Source: DATMER01 sp040349255 (GTDB lineage Bacteria; Acidobacteriota; Thermoanaerobaculia; Multivoradales; UBA5704). From it: a DNA stretch of 29,303 bases. Below, piece after piece: positions 14,129 to 21,967 of this stretch. Numbering within the stretch: position 1 is the stretch's first letter; each line of letters starts with the position of its first letter. Location: NCBI GenBank assembly GCA_040349255.1, contig JBEQUE010000172.1, forward strand, positions 1-29,303, written 5' to 3'. Below the pieces are notes generated by a model. It was not told where the DNA came from. It made no database searches and saw only the letters and a program-made list of their open reading frames with translations. A program made the translations under genes and the position numbers.

Positions 14129-15955
14129 CTAGTTGTTCCGCGCGTTCCGCGCGCAGCGGAACCCGATCTCGGGGCTCCGGGAGCCGGCGGGCGCCGTCTC
14201 CCGGGCCGCGCCCCTCAGGACCTTGAGGCCGTTCTCGTCCGCGGTGTCCGCAGCGATCCACTCCTTGACGTTGCCGGCCAGGCCGTAAAGACCCAGCCGG
14301 TTCTGCTGCCCCGACTCCACCGGCGCGAGGCCCGTCACGCCAGCCATCGGCGGCCCCACGTCCGCCGCGTTCCACTCGGCCTCGGTCGGCAGCCGGCCGC
14401 CGATCCAGCGGCAGAACGTATCCGCGTCCGCCCAGGAGACCCCGACCACGGGGTGAAACCGCTTGCCCAGATCCTTGAGATCCCCCGGCGACGTCGGAGG
14501 CCGGCAGGCCCTGGCCTCGACGCACGGCGCATAGGCGCTGTTCGGGGTTTCGTAGGAGGACATTTCGAACCGGCCGACGCGGACAAAGATCAGATCCTCC
14601 AGCGCGGAGTCGCGCAAGACCGCCGTATCGAGCCCTTCGCGCCGCTCGACCTCGGAGAACTCCGAGAGCCGCCGCATGTTGTTCTCCGCGGCCGTTTGAA
14701 GACTGTCGAGCTTCGTCGGAGTGACCCGGATCTCCGGCGTCCTGGGCGCCTCCGGAGGCGGAGGCGCCGGCTCGCCCGCGTGGGTCCTGGGAGGCACGCG
14801 GGTCGCGACGTAGACGAGAACCAGGGCCAGCAGCAGGCCGGCGAGGCCCTTCGTCCGGGCCGAGAGAGGACTCCGGGGCGGCGTGACGGCGGCCTGGACA
14901 GGCGGCCTCGAAACCGCCGACGAAGCTGCCGCCGGAACGCCCGACCACTGCGGCGCGCGTCTCTGCGGCGCCGGCTTTGGCTTGGGTTTCGGACCGTAGG
15001 GATCGATGCCGACCCTCTGCTCGTACTCGCACCACGGGCAGGACGCGAGGTGATCGCCGTAGGCGTGGTGGTCCGGCCGGCGCTGGCAGAGGACGAGGCG
15101 CTCCCGGCTCGCCGCCAGGGCCTCCGCGATCCCGCGGACCGCGGGCCGATCCTTCGGGCTGGCCTTGAAGCAGGCGAGCAGCAGCGCCCTCACCTCCGGC
15201 GGGATCACCGAGGCCGGCGGCGCCGTGAGCGGCGGCCGGCCGCCGGCGAGAAACGTCTCGCTCCGGGAGATGTTCTCCTCGCGCGTCGGCCCCCGTCCGC
15301 CGGCGAACGGATGGGTGCCGGCCAGGAGGAGCTGGCAGATCATCACCGCCAGCGCGAAAGCGTCGCTCGACTCCGTGCGGTCGACGGTTCGAAAATCCAC
15401 GCCCTGAAGCTCGGGGGCCGTGTACTCCGCCGTCCCTTTCGGGCAACGGAAGACCCGCCCTGTCGCCGGGTCGCGGAGTTGGATCGAGTCGCAATCCACG
15501 AACGTGACCAGGCAGCTCGGCGTCACATGGACGTTCTCGCCCTTGAGATCGCCCACCACGTAGCCGGCCGCGTGCAGCGCCGCGAGGCCACCAGCCAGAT
15601 TGGCGGCGATCTCGATCTGGTGCCGCCAACTGAAGAGATCCGGATAGAGGCTCGGATGGATGAAGCGGGTCAGCTTCGGGCATCCAGGCTCGACGCGCGG
15701 CATGAGGAAGCCGACGAACGCGCCGTCGAGCAGCAGGTCTCGCGGCCAGGCGAGCGTCGAGTGGCCGAGATCGCGCGTCGGGTCCTCGGGCGCGTGCGCG
15801 ATCATGACCTCCAGCTTGGCCCGGCGCTCCGCGGTGCGCTCGGGGGCGGCGTAGATCTTGGCCGCGTCCATCCCGACCTCGTACACCTCCCCTTCTCCGC
15901 CGCCGCCGAGGCGCGCGCCGAGCCGGACCGGGCGGCCCTGCGAGTCAGCGAGCAT
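14129..15955 (-). CDS. TerY-P-type Ser/Thr kinase with zinc segment, membrane helix and FGE-like domain
   Basis: A 608-residue protein. Residues 10-285 are a protein kinase: glycine loop GGGGEGEV (17-24), K33, catalytic loop GDLKGEN (D136, N141), VDCD in place of DFG (D154), and TAPEL (179-183). It is followed by a Cys/His cluster, C290, H296/H297, H302, C306-x2-C309, as in kinases of TerY-P triads. Then come a Pro-rich linker (322-365), one membrane helix (370-386), and residues about 450-603 resembling an FGE-sulfatase/C-type-lectin fold (VVGVSWADADTFCRW, GGRLPTEAEW, GLAGNVKEW, GFRCA). The kinase would be cytoplasmic and the last domain outside, as a sensor. The FGE catalytic cysteines are absent. 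ATG 15955 overlaps the PP2C gene by 11 bases; ATG 15988 is less likely. The upstream phosphatase and vWA genes complete the triad. Confidence 0.88.
   Translation of the reverse strand: MLADSQGRPVRLGARLGGGGEGEVYEVGMDAAKIYAAPERTAERRAKLEVMIAHAPEDPTRDLGHSTLAWPRDLLLDGAFVGFLMPRVEPGCPKLTRFIHPSLYPDLFSWRHQIEIAANLAGGLAALHAAGYVVGDLKGENVHVTPSCLVTFVDCDSIQLRDPATGRVFRCPKGTAEYTAPELQGVDFRTVDRTESSDAFALAVMICQLLLAGTHPFAGGRGPTREENISRSETFLAGGRPPLTAPPASVIPPEVRALLLACFKASPKDRPAVRGIAEALAASRERLVLCQRRPDHHAYGDHLASCPWCEYEQRVGIDPYGPKPKPKPAPQRRAPQWSGVPAAASSAVSRPPVQAAVTPPRSPLSARTKGLAGLLLALVLVYVATRVPPRTHAGEPAPPPPEAPRTPEIRVTPTKLDSLQTAAENNMRRLSEFSEVERREGLDTAVLRDSALEDLIFVRVGRFEMSSYETPNSAYAPCVEARACRPPTSPGDLKDLGKRFHPVVGVSWADADTFCRWIGGRLPTEAEWNAADVGPPMAGVTGLAPVESGQQNRLGLYGLAGNVKEWIAADTADENGLKVLRGAARETAPAGSRSPEIGFRCARNARNN
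14135..14162. terminator. Hairpin at the convergent glycosyltransferase and kinase gene ends
   Basis: GTTCCGC (14135-14141) pairs with GCGGAAC (14156-14162) around a GC-rich 14-base loop that can itself pair. It lies inside the last codons of the kinase gene and 12 bases past the glycosyltransferase stop. It is a possible terminator for the plus-strand gene; evidence is weak. Confidence 0.3.
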
Positions 15956-16667
15956 CGCGGACCGCCAGGACCATCGTCTTGTCGTCATCGGTCTTGCGGA
16001 CGACCATGTCCGATGCGAGGAACCGCGCCAGCTCCTCGTCCCTCTCCGGGGCCGGCCGCGAGCCGTCCGCGGCGAACTCGAACAGCTTGCCGAAGAGCGC
16101 CGCGCTCGGCGTCCGGGTCTCGAGATCGATCGAGAACCAGGCCGGACCGTCGGTCAGGAGCGCGACCGCGTCCAGGCCCGCGGCCGGCACCACCTCGTAG
16201 ACCGCGTCGTCCAGGGCGTTCCGGGAGGTGAGGAAGAAGGTCTCATTGGCGTATTCGCTGCGGCTCGGCGCGGCCACGGCGCGGAGCGCGCCATGGCCGC
16301 GCATACTGCGGACCACCGCCCAGCCGTCGCCGATATTGCCCACGGACAGCGTGTTCTCCGTCAGGATGGCGACCAGGAGCGTGGTGTGGAAATCAGCCGA
16401 CGGCCGGTCCCCTACCTTTTCCAGCAGAGAGTCGAGCGTGCCCTGGAAGACCGACCGGAGATCGGTCTCCCGGAGCGCGAGATTGGCGGCCCGGCCGGCG
16501 GCGTGCTCCGCGCCGTCCGCACCGCACCGGGCCGAGCCCGCGCCGTCGGCCACGGCGAGGACCAGGACGCCGTCGCCGGTCCGCACCGCGAAGGCGTCGG
16601 CGCAGCCTTCTCCGTGGCGCAGGTGGGAGGTGCCCGCCTGCTTCGCCGCCGTCACCGTCCAGGCCAT
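15945..16667 (-). CDS. PP2C-type protein phosphatase of the TerY-P triad
   Basis: A 240-residue metal-dependent Ser/Thr phosphatase of the PP2C family, close to the minimal domain size. Metal-binding acids are in place: D41-G42 (VADGAGS), D114-G115 (NIGDGWAV), D173 (LLTDG) and the late Asp cluster in KTDDDKTM (227-232). No membrane segment or extra domain is seen, so it should act in the cytoplasm and reverse phosphorylation by the neighbouring kinase. The open frame runs far upstream through the vWA gene in another frame; the start at ATG 16667 is chosen because it lies two bases after the vWA stop and starts with the family's typical MAWTVTAA-like N terminus. The end overlaps the kinase start. 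Confidence 0.9.
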   Translation of the reverse strand: MAWTVTAAKQAGTSHLRHGEGCADAFAVRTGDGVLVLAVADGAGSARCGADGAEHAAGRAANLALRETDLRSVFQGTLDSLLEKVGDRPSADFHTTLLVAILTENTLSVGNIGDGWAVVRSMRGHGALRAVAAPSRSEYANETFFLTSRNALDDAVYEVVPAAGLDAVALLTDGPAWFSIDLETRTPSAALFGKLFEFAADGSRPAPERDEELARFLASDMVVRKTDDDKTMVLAVRDAR

Positions 16668-16669
16668 GC

Positions 16670-17347
16670 TCAGAGCGGGACCTGGGCCCAGTCCTGCTGG
16701 CTGGGCATCTGGAAGCTGCCTCCCGCCTGGCCCGAGGAGGCCCGGGTCTGGCTGGTCGAAAGCCAGCGGAAGAACTGCGCGAAGGCGAGCCCCTTGAGCT
16801 TCTGCGGCGGGTTCAGGCTCGACAGCCGGGCGAGGAAGCCCATGTCCGCACCCTCGACGCCGATCGGGAACACCACGACCCCCTTGTCGCGCTCCTCGCG
16901 CAGCAGCCGCTCGCCGGCCGCCGGCCAGTTCTCGGGATCGGTGGGCGCGCCGTCCGTGATCAGGAAGAGCCACGGCCGGGTGTAGTTGATGCCGTGCTGG
17001 CGGTAGGAGTCCTTGCGCGCCCGCAGCGTGTCGAGGGCGAGGTTGATGGCCGAGCCCATGGGCGTGTTGCCGGTCGCTTCGAGCACCGGAGCTTGGAACT
17101 GGCCGACCGAAACGAACTCCTGCGCGAGCCTCGCACTTCCGCCGAAGGTCACCAGCGAGACCTCGCAACGCAGCACGGCCATCTCGTCGCGCTTGATCTC
17201 GTCCTCAAAAATCTTGAGGCCGGCGTTGAGCTCCTGGATCGGCTGGCCGCCCATCGAGTCCGACACGTCGAGAAGCAGCATGCACGGAGTGCGCTGCTCC
17301 CGGTTCCACGCCAGATCCTGATCCGAAATCTGGTCCAGGCCCGCCAT
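16670..17347 (-). CDS. TerY-like von Willebrand factor A domain protein
   Basis: A 225-residue single vWA domain with an intact metal-ion-dependent adhesion site: D27-x-S29-x-S31 (LLDVSDSM), T95 (GNTPMG) and D132 (LITDGAPTD). Length and sequence style match TerY-like proteins encoded with tellurium-resistance and related stress systems. It probably binds a protein partner through Mg2+, possibly presenting substrates to the kinase and phosphatase encoded next. No signal peptide. The start ATG 17347 is backed by AAAGGAG eight bases upstream on the minus strand; a start at 17377 would be in frame but lacks this. It is first in the three-gene unit, which has its own -10 box and is separated from the heme A synthase gene by a hairpin. 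Confidence 0.9.
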   Translation of the reverse strand: MAGLDQISDQDLAWNREQRTPCMLLLDVSDSMGGQPIQELNAGLKIFEDEIKRDEMAVLRCEVSLVTFGGSARLAQEFVSVGQFQAPVLEATGNTPMGSAINLALDTLRARKDSYRQHGINYTRPWLFLITDGAPTDPENWPAAGERLLREERDKGVVVFPIGVEGADMGFLARLSSLNPPQKLKGLAFAQFFRWLSTSQTRASSGQAGGSFQMPSQQDWAQVPL

Positions 17348-17375
17348 AGAGAAGACTCCTTTTCGAGAGGAGGCC

Positions 17376-17383
17376 ATTCTATA
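17376..17383 (-). promoter_or_regulatory. Candidate -10 box (TATAGAAT) of the TerY-P triad
   Basis: TATAGAAT on the minus strand lies 28 bases before the vWA start, leaving room for the AAAGGAG ribosome site. It is just downstream of the hairpin that ends the previous unit. No clear -35 was recognised. Confidence 0.45.
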
Positions 17384-17401
17384 GCAAGGACCCAAGGGAC
17401 C

Positions 17402-17447
17402 GCAGGGACATCAAGGACTCAAGACCTGTTGTCCTTGAAGTCCCTGC
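17402..17447 (-). terminator. Long hairpin at the end of the heme A synthase gene
   Basis: GCAGGGACATCAAGGAC (17402-17418) and GTCCTTGAAGTCCCTGC (17431-17447) pair over 17 bp with one mismatch and a 12-base loop. The arms are made of a 9-base minisatellite, AAGGAC-NNC, which also encodes the protein's Gln/Gly-rich tail. It probably separates the long upstream run from the triad genes. Confidence 0.5.
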
Positions 17448-18358
17448 AGTCCTTGATGTCCTTCCGCCTGCGTTTCCGCAAGCACCCGGGCGCCCAGGAG
17501 CACCGCCGAGATCCACAGCAGGTCGGCGAGCAGCAGGTGGACGATCTGCATCCACACCGGAGCCAGCAGGATGACGTTCGTCACGCCCGCCACCACCTGG
17601 AGAAATACCAGAACCGCCACGCGCTTCGCCGGCCGCGTCAGCTCCGGCCGACTCACCAGCACCCGCGCCGCCAGCAGGCCGACGACCACCCCGGCCGTGG
17701 CCGAGATCACCGGATGCAGCAGGCGCAGGCGGATCAGCAGATGCGACGACGCCGAGAGGTCCTGCCGCAGGGCTTCCGCCAACGACGACGCCGGGAAGAG
17801 CGTATCGCCGAGCGCCGCGACCGCGCCGCTCACGCCGGCCGCGATCAGCGCCGCCATGCCGAGGCCGGCCCCCAGGGCTGCGCGGCCGCGCCAGCGATAG
17901 GCGGCGCCGCCCGAGGCGAAGTGGGCGGTCAGCGTCAGGAAGCCGAGCAGGAAGAACGTGTTCATCAGGTGGACGCCCATGAACATGGCCCGCGCCATGG
18001 ACTTGTTGTCGGCCACCAGCTCGAACAGAACCAGTCCGGCGCCCACCGCGGCCTCGGTGAGCATGAGGACCATCGAGAGCGCCGCCGCCCGGCGCGCCGG
18101 ATGCCCCTTCGGCCGTTCCCGCCAGGCGAGGACGACGAGGCCCACGACCAGCAGCAGCGCCATCCCGCTGGTCACCCGGTGGGTCAGCTCGACGAGCATC
18201 TTGGCGCCGGGCGACTCCGGGATGACCTCTCCGTTGCAGAGCGGCCAATGGCTCCCACAACCGGCGCCGGACCCCGAGGCGCGCACGAACGCGCCCCACA
18301 GAATGACGGCGATGTTGCAGGCGAGCGTGAACCAACTGTAGCGGGCGAGCCTGTCCAT
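17411..18358 (-). CDS. ctaA: Heme A synthase, CtaA/COX15 family
   Basis: A 315-residue integral membrane protein that oxidizes the C8 methyl of heme O to the formyl group of heme A for aa3-type cytochrome oxidases. About eight hydrophobic segments are visible. Heme-binding histidines fit the two half-domains: H60 (ELTHR), H130 (GVHLMN), H215 (LLHPV) and H274 (QIVHLLLADL). C34 and C41 in GCGSHWPLCNG are the extracellular cysteine pair of Bacillus-type enzymes. The last 17 residues (from about 299, EGHQGLQGLQGQQ...) are repeat-derived and not part of the family domain. The gene begins ten bases after the acetyltransferase stop, with no Shine-Dalgarno; a TAGAAT overlapping that stop lies seven bases before the ATG. 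Its presence implies aerobic respiration. Confidence 0.93.
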   Translation of the reverse strand: MDRLARYSWFTLACNIAVILWGAFVRASGSGAGCGSHWPLCNGEVIPESPGAKMLVELTHRVTSGMALLLVVGLVVLAWRERPKGHPARRAAALSMVLMLTEAAVGAGLVLFELVADNKSMARAMFMGVHLMNTFFLLGFLTLTAHFASGGAAYRWRGRAALGAGLGMAALIAAGVSGAVAALGDTLFPASSLAEALRQDLSASSHLLIRLRLLHPVISATAGVVVGLLAARVLVSRPELTRPAKRVAVLVFLQVVAGVTNVILLAPVWMQIVHLLLADLLWISAVLLGARVLAETQAEGHQGLQGLQGQQVLSP

Positions 18359-18368
18359 GGCCGGGATT

Positions 18369-18794
18369 CTACAGCTCCCGGTCCAGCACCACCTGCATCT
18401 TGATCCGGCGGAAGCCTTCGCGCTCGTAGAAGCGGTGGGCGTCCTCGCGGACCACGTTGCTGCGCACGCGCAGCCTGTCGAAACCGTGGTCCGCGGCCCA
18501 GCGGGCGGCAGCGTCGAGGAGCCGCTTGCCGATGCCCTGGCCGCGGTGCGCCTCGTCCACGATCAGCCCGAGCACCTCGGCGAAGGCGGGCGACTCCAGG
18601 AGGTACATGCCGGAGACGTGCAGCCAGCCCACCACCCGGCTCTCGTTCTCGGCGACGAGGATTCCATTGCCGGACCGGCCGCCGAGCCTCTCCATCCGTA
18701 AGGCCATCTCAGCGGGAGCGCAGGGATAGCCGAGCTGGGTCGCAAGGTCCGCCAGGGCGGTGACGTCGGAGAGGATCGCTTCCCGGATCTTCAT
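18369..18794 (-). CDS. GNAT family N-acetyltransferase
   Basis: A 141-residue acetyl-CoA-dependent acetyltransferase consisting of a single GNAT domain. The acetyl-CoA pyrophosphate-binding motif A reads VDEAHRGQGIGKRLL (R84-GQGIGK), and the C-terminal RFYEREGF segment (121-128) is the typical motif B. The substrate (small amine, antibiotic or protein N terminus) cannot be read from the sequence. The start has a strong AGGAGG five bases upstream on the minus strand. It lies between the alpha/beta hydrolase (34-base gap) and heme A synthase (10-base gap), likely in the same transcript, but with no obvious functional tie to heme A synthesis. Confidence 0.9.
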   Translation of the reverse strand: MKIREAILSDVTALADLATQLGYPCAPAEMALRMERLGGRSGNGILVAENESRVVGWLHVSGMYLLESPAFAEVLGLIVDEAHRGQGIGKRLLDAAARWAADHGFDRLRVRSNVVREDAHRFYEREGFRRIKMQVVLDREL

Positions 18795-18828
18795 CAGGCC
18801 TCCTGGATACAGGGAGTTTACGGCAGGT

Positions 18829-19665
18829 TCAACAGCCGGGTTTTTCCTCCGCGCGGCGGAAGGTGTCGAGCGCGAGCGCGATCACCTCGGCATTGGCGAC
18901 CTTGATCGACTCCAGGTGGCCGGCGCCGGGGACGATCAGCGCCCGGCCTCCGGTCGCGGCGGCGAGCTCGCGTGTCTCCTCCGGCAGGACGCCCCGGTCT
19001 TTTTCGCCGCTGACGTAGCTCACCGCTCCCAGCTTCATGGCCGGCGCGTGGCGGCGGATGTCCAGATAGCGGTAGGCACTGCGCAGGACGTGGCGGAAGA
19101 AGAGATAGAACGGCCGGCCCAGGGGCGCCATCCGCCAGGACCATTGGAGGAGGTGGGGCGAGACGTCCTCGAACATCGCGCCGGCCGCGCCCGGGTTGCT
19201 GGCGAGGAGGAAATGGGACCAGTAGGCGCCGGCGCTCACGCCCCAGACGTGGAGCGGGACGCCGCCGGCCAGGCTGCGCAGGCGCCGGAAGGCCGCCTCG
19301 ACGTCCTGGTCGAGAAAGCCCGGTTTCCGGTGCGTCCCGCCGAAGCCGCCGAGGTCCACGGCGAGCGAGCTGTAGCCCGCCTCCCGCAGCGCCTGCACCC
19401 GGCCGCGGCGATGGAAGTAGGACTTGCCCCACTCCAGCCAGGGGTGGATCAGGAGGACGGCGCCTCGGGGATCCGGAGCCGGGTACCAAGTGCCGCCCAG
19501 GGGCCCGGCGTCCGGGCGCTCGACGGAGACGTCCTCCCAGGGGCTCAGGCCGGGGGGCGGCGAAGCCTGTTCCAGGCGCGGCAGCTTCGGTCCCAGCACG
19601 TAGACGAGCGCGGCGGCCCGGCGCTCGTACCAGGGCGTCGGGCGCGGCGGCGGAGAGGGTGTCAA
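18829..19665 (-). CDS. Alpha/beta hydrolase
   Basis: A 278-residue alpha/beta-hydrolase-fold protein. The nucleophile elbow is GVSAG (S144), the likely acid is D223 (GEKDRGV), and the catalytic His is H250 (PGAGHLES). The strand before the oxyanion site reads LLIHPWLEWGKS, with HP in place of the usual HG. No signal peptide is evident; the first 40 residues are Pro-rich. The start is a TTG at 19665, only six bases after the TAG stop of the upstream S41 gene, with GGAAG/AGGG nearby, suggesting translational coupling; no in-frame ATG occurs before residue 164. Substrate unknown: esterase, lipase or acyl-peptide hydrolase are all possible. Confidence 0.82.
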   Translation of the reverse strand: MTPSPPPRPTPWYERRAAALVYVLGPKLPRLEQASPPPGLSPWEDVSVERPDAGPLGGTWYPAPDPRGAVLLIHPWLEWGKSYFHRRGRVQALREAGYSSLAVDLGGFGGTHRKPGFLDQDVEAAFRRLRSLAGGVPLHVWGVSAGAYWSHFLLASNPGAAGAMFEDVSPHLLQWSWRMAPLGRPFYLFFRHVLRSAYRYLDIRRHAPAMKLGAVSYVSGEKDRGVLPEETRELAAATGGRALIVPGAGHLESIKVANAEVIALALDTFRRAEEKPGC

Positions 19666-19671
19666 GCGGCC

Positions 19672-21930
19672 CTACTTCCCTTCCGTCAGATAGCGCACCG
19701 CCCGCTCCAGCACCTCGTCCCGCCCTTCGGCGACGCCCTTGCGGGTGGGCTCGACCTCGATGTCCGGCACGAGCCCGACACGCTGGAGCTGGCGGCCGTC
19801 GGCGTGCCTGACGTCATGGCCGCCGAACATCACCCAGATCCCGCCGGGCAGCGGGAACCGGGTCACGTCGCCGTTCGCGCCGGCCGTGGGCGAGCCGATG
19901 AACTTCGTGCCGTTCGCCGCCTCGTAGAAGAGCCCGCTGTGCTCGGACTGACTGATCGCCCGGTCGTCGATGAGCATCACGGTCGGGGCGGTGTACTTCT
20001 CCACTCCCGGCGGCAGCTCGGGGATCGGCTGGGAGAAGTAGAAGCCGGCCTCGCCCTCCTCCGCCGAGAACGCGCTCACCTGCGAGCGGCGGAACTGCGC
20101 CCCCACCTTGGCGTTGCGGGTGTTGATCCGCGGCGCGATGCTCCAGGCGGTGCCCTGCGGATAGCCGCGCATGTCGAGGATGAGACCGCGCGTGCCCTTG
20201 ACCTTCTCGAACATCGCGTCCACCTCGCCGCGGGCCAGCCGCGGCAGGTCCACGTAGCCGAGGTTGCCGGGCAGGACGCGGACGACGTCTCCCTGGGGCT
20301 TCGGCGGGGTCATCTTCGGATCGCGCACGAGGCTTGCGTCGCGCTCGCTGCCGTCGAGCTTCCGGAGCTTCAGGGCGGCGGTGGAGCCCTTCTCGCCGAG
20401 GAGGAGGATGCGAATGGCGAGGTTGCGCAGCGCCCACGGCGTGGAAGAGGTGATCGTCCGGCTCAACCGCTCCAGTCCTGCCTCCACGGGCTCGCCGTCG
20501 ACGGAGACCAGGGCGTCGCCCAGGTCGATCCCCGCCGCCTTCGCCTCGTCGCTCGCGGCGACGACCACGGGCGCGCCCTCGATCCAGCGGACCTGGATCG
20601 GCAGGCCGACCCTGCCGAAGCGGGCCTCGAGCGCCGGGTGGCCCCAGACGTTGGTGTGGCCGTCCGGCACGCGGGTCATCATCTCGGCCAGCGTGAGCGC
20701 GTAGTCCTTGCCGGTCTTCGCCTCCTCCATGCGGGCCAGGAAGTCGGGCAGGACCGCGTTCCAGTCGCCGATCAGGTGCAGGTAGGGATAGAAGTAGTGG
20801 ATGACGTTCCAGGCCCGGATCACCGCGAGCTGGCGGTATTCGAGGGCGGGCTCCTGCATGTCGGGATAGCCGCGGTCGGGACGGAACACGGGATCGGGCA
20901 GGGGCTGGGCGGCGGACGCGGACGGAGGCGCTTCCGGCCACTCCTTGCGGGCCTCGGCGATGGCGGCCTGGAGAGCGCCGTCGGTATCGCCGGCACCGCC
21001 GGCGTCGCCCTCCGGGACCTCCACGTCGGCGTGCACCCCGCTCCACCCGGGCATCGGGACGAGCTCGCCGACGCGCACTTGCGCGGTCAGCCCCTCGCCC
21101 AGATCGACCGGCGCGGTCGAGACCAGCGACTCCTCGGAAAGCCGGCCCTGGGAGACCAGCCGGGCGTCGCCCACGGCCTGGAGAGCGACAGCGAGCGGCG
21201 GCAGGGAGCTCTTCGGATCGACCACGAAGACGACGCGCTTGCGGGTGGCGTGCTTGGCGGCCCGCGGCTCGAAGGAGGCCGCGAACTGGGTGAGGAAGCC
21301 CGAGAAGTAGCCGCCCGAGCTGGAGCCGTCGTGGGGCTGGAAACCGGAATGGAGGAGGTAGCGCTGCGACGGCGCCCGGCACGGCCGGGAGATCAGCGAG
21401 CCGGAGATCTCGTCGAGGAGGATCCCGGCATAAGCCGTGGCCGCGTAGTCGCCGCCCGTGCGCAGGTCGACGACCAGGGCGGAGACCTGGTCCACGTCCG
21501 GAGCGGCCGCTTCGAGCTCCTGGAAGACCGCGCGGACATCCTTCGAGGCGGTGAGATCGAGCTGGATCACGCCGCCGTCGAGCTTGCGGACAACCTGGGA
21601 CGGCGCCTCGCCCGGAGCCTTCGGGGCCGGCGGAGCGGCGGCGTCCATCACCCGCGTGACCGGATCGCCGAGCGCGTCGAGCATCCCCTGGACCGCGGCC
21701 CGATACTCCTCCACGGACTTCGCCTCGCGGACCTTCGGGATCGCGGCCACGAGGGCGGCATCCCAATCGAGGTCGCGATAGGCCACGTAGGGGTGGAGAT
21801 AGCGCACCGTCCCCCACAGCCGGCCCACCCGCGCCAGGCGATCGATGTGGACGTCCTGCGGTTGAGCGGCGGCGGAGACAGCACAGGTCAGGAGCAGCGC
21901 AAGGGCTGCCGGGATCGCTCGACGACGCAT
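19672..21930 (-). CDS. Exported S41 family peptidase with a degenerate N-terminal repeat
   Basis: A 752-residue exported protein with a signal peptide ending around AAAQ (20-23). The C-terminal half holds a recognisable S41 (tail-specific/tricorn-core type) peptidase: an EYRQLAVIRAWNVIHYFYPY helical start, a PDZ-like segment (LPIQVRWIEG..., DLGDALVSVDGEPV), and the catalytic core LILDMRG, then DDRAISQSEH (S660 or S662 as nucleophile) and GSPTAGANGDVT. The N-terminal half repeats the plan (RLARVGRLWGTVRYLHPYVAY; ALVVDLRTGGDYA; VVFVVDPKSSLPPLA) without the SQSE motif, so it is probably inactive. Typical relatives are 400-550 residues. A strong AGGAGG precedes ATG 21930. It follows the secreted hydrolase gene by 37 bases. 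Role: degradation of peptides in the envelope. Confidence 0.88.
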   Translation of the reverse strand: MRRRAIPAALALLLTCAVSAAAQPQDVHIDRLARVGRLWGTVRYLHPYVAYRDLDWDAALVAAIPKVREAKSVEEYRAAVQGMLDALGDPVTRVMDAAAPPAPKAPGEAPSQVVRKLDGGVIQLDLTASKDVRAVFQELEAAAPDVDQVSALVVDLRTGGDYAATAYAGILLDEISGSLISRPCRAPSQRYLLHSGFQPHDGSSSGGYFSGFLTQFAASFEPRAAKHATRKRVVFVVDPKSSLPPLAVALQAVGDARLVSQGRLSEESLVSTAPVDLGEGLTAQVRVGELVPMPGWSGVHADVEVPEGDAGGAGDTDGALQAAIAEARKEWPEAPPSASAAQPLPDPVFRPDRGYPDMQEPALEYRQLAVIRAWNVIHYFYPYLHLIGDWNAVLPDFLARMEEAKTGKDYALTLAEMMTRVPDGHTNVWGHPALEARFGRVGLPIQVRWIEGAPVVVAASDEAKAAGIDLGDALVSVDGEPVEAGLERLSRTITSSTPWALRNLAIRILLLGEKGSTAALKLRKLDGSERDASLVRDPKMTPPKPQGDVVRVLPGNLGYVDLPRLARGEVDAMFEKVKGTRGLILDMRGYPQGTAWSIAPRINTRNAKVGAQFRRSQVSAFSAEEGEAGFYFSQPIPELPPGVEKYTAPTVMLIDDRAISQSEHSGLFYEAANGTKFIGSPTAGANGDVTRFPLPGGIWVMFGGHDVRHADGRQLQRVGLVPDIEVEPTRKGVAEGRDEVLERAVRYLTEGK

Positions 21931-21967
21931 GAAGCCTCCTTTTGTCTCCGCTACTCTGCCATGAAAC

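Noticed and set aside
14129..14620. Diversity-generating retroelement target (variable C-type-lectin domain)
   Set aside because: The FGE-like domain suggested it, but no reverse transcriptase, template repeat or accessory gene is in the window.
14129..17347. Tellurite resistance operon
   Set aside because: Only the regulatory triad is present; no TerB, TerC, TerD or TerZ-type gene is found, so a tellurite phenotype should not be assigned.
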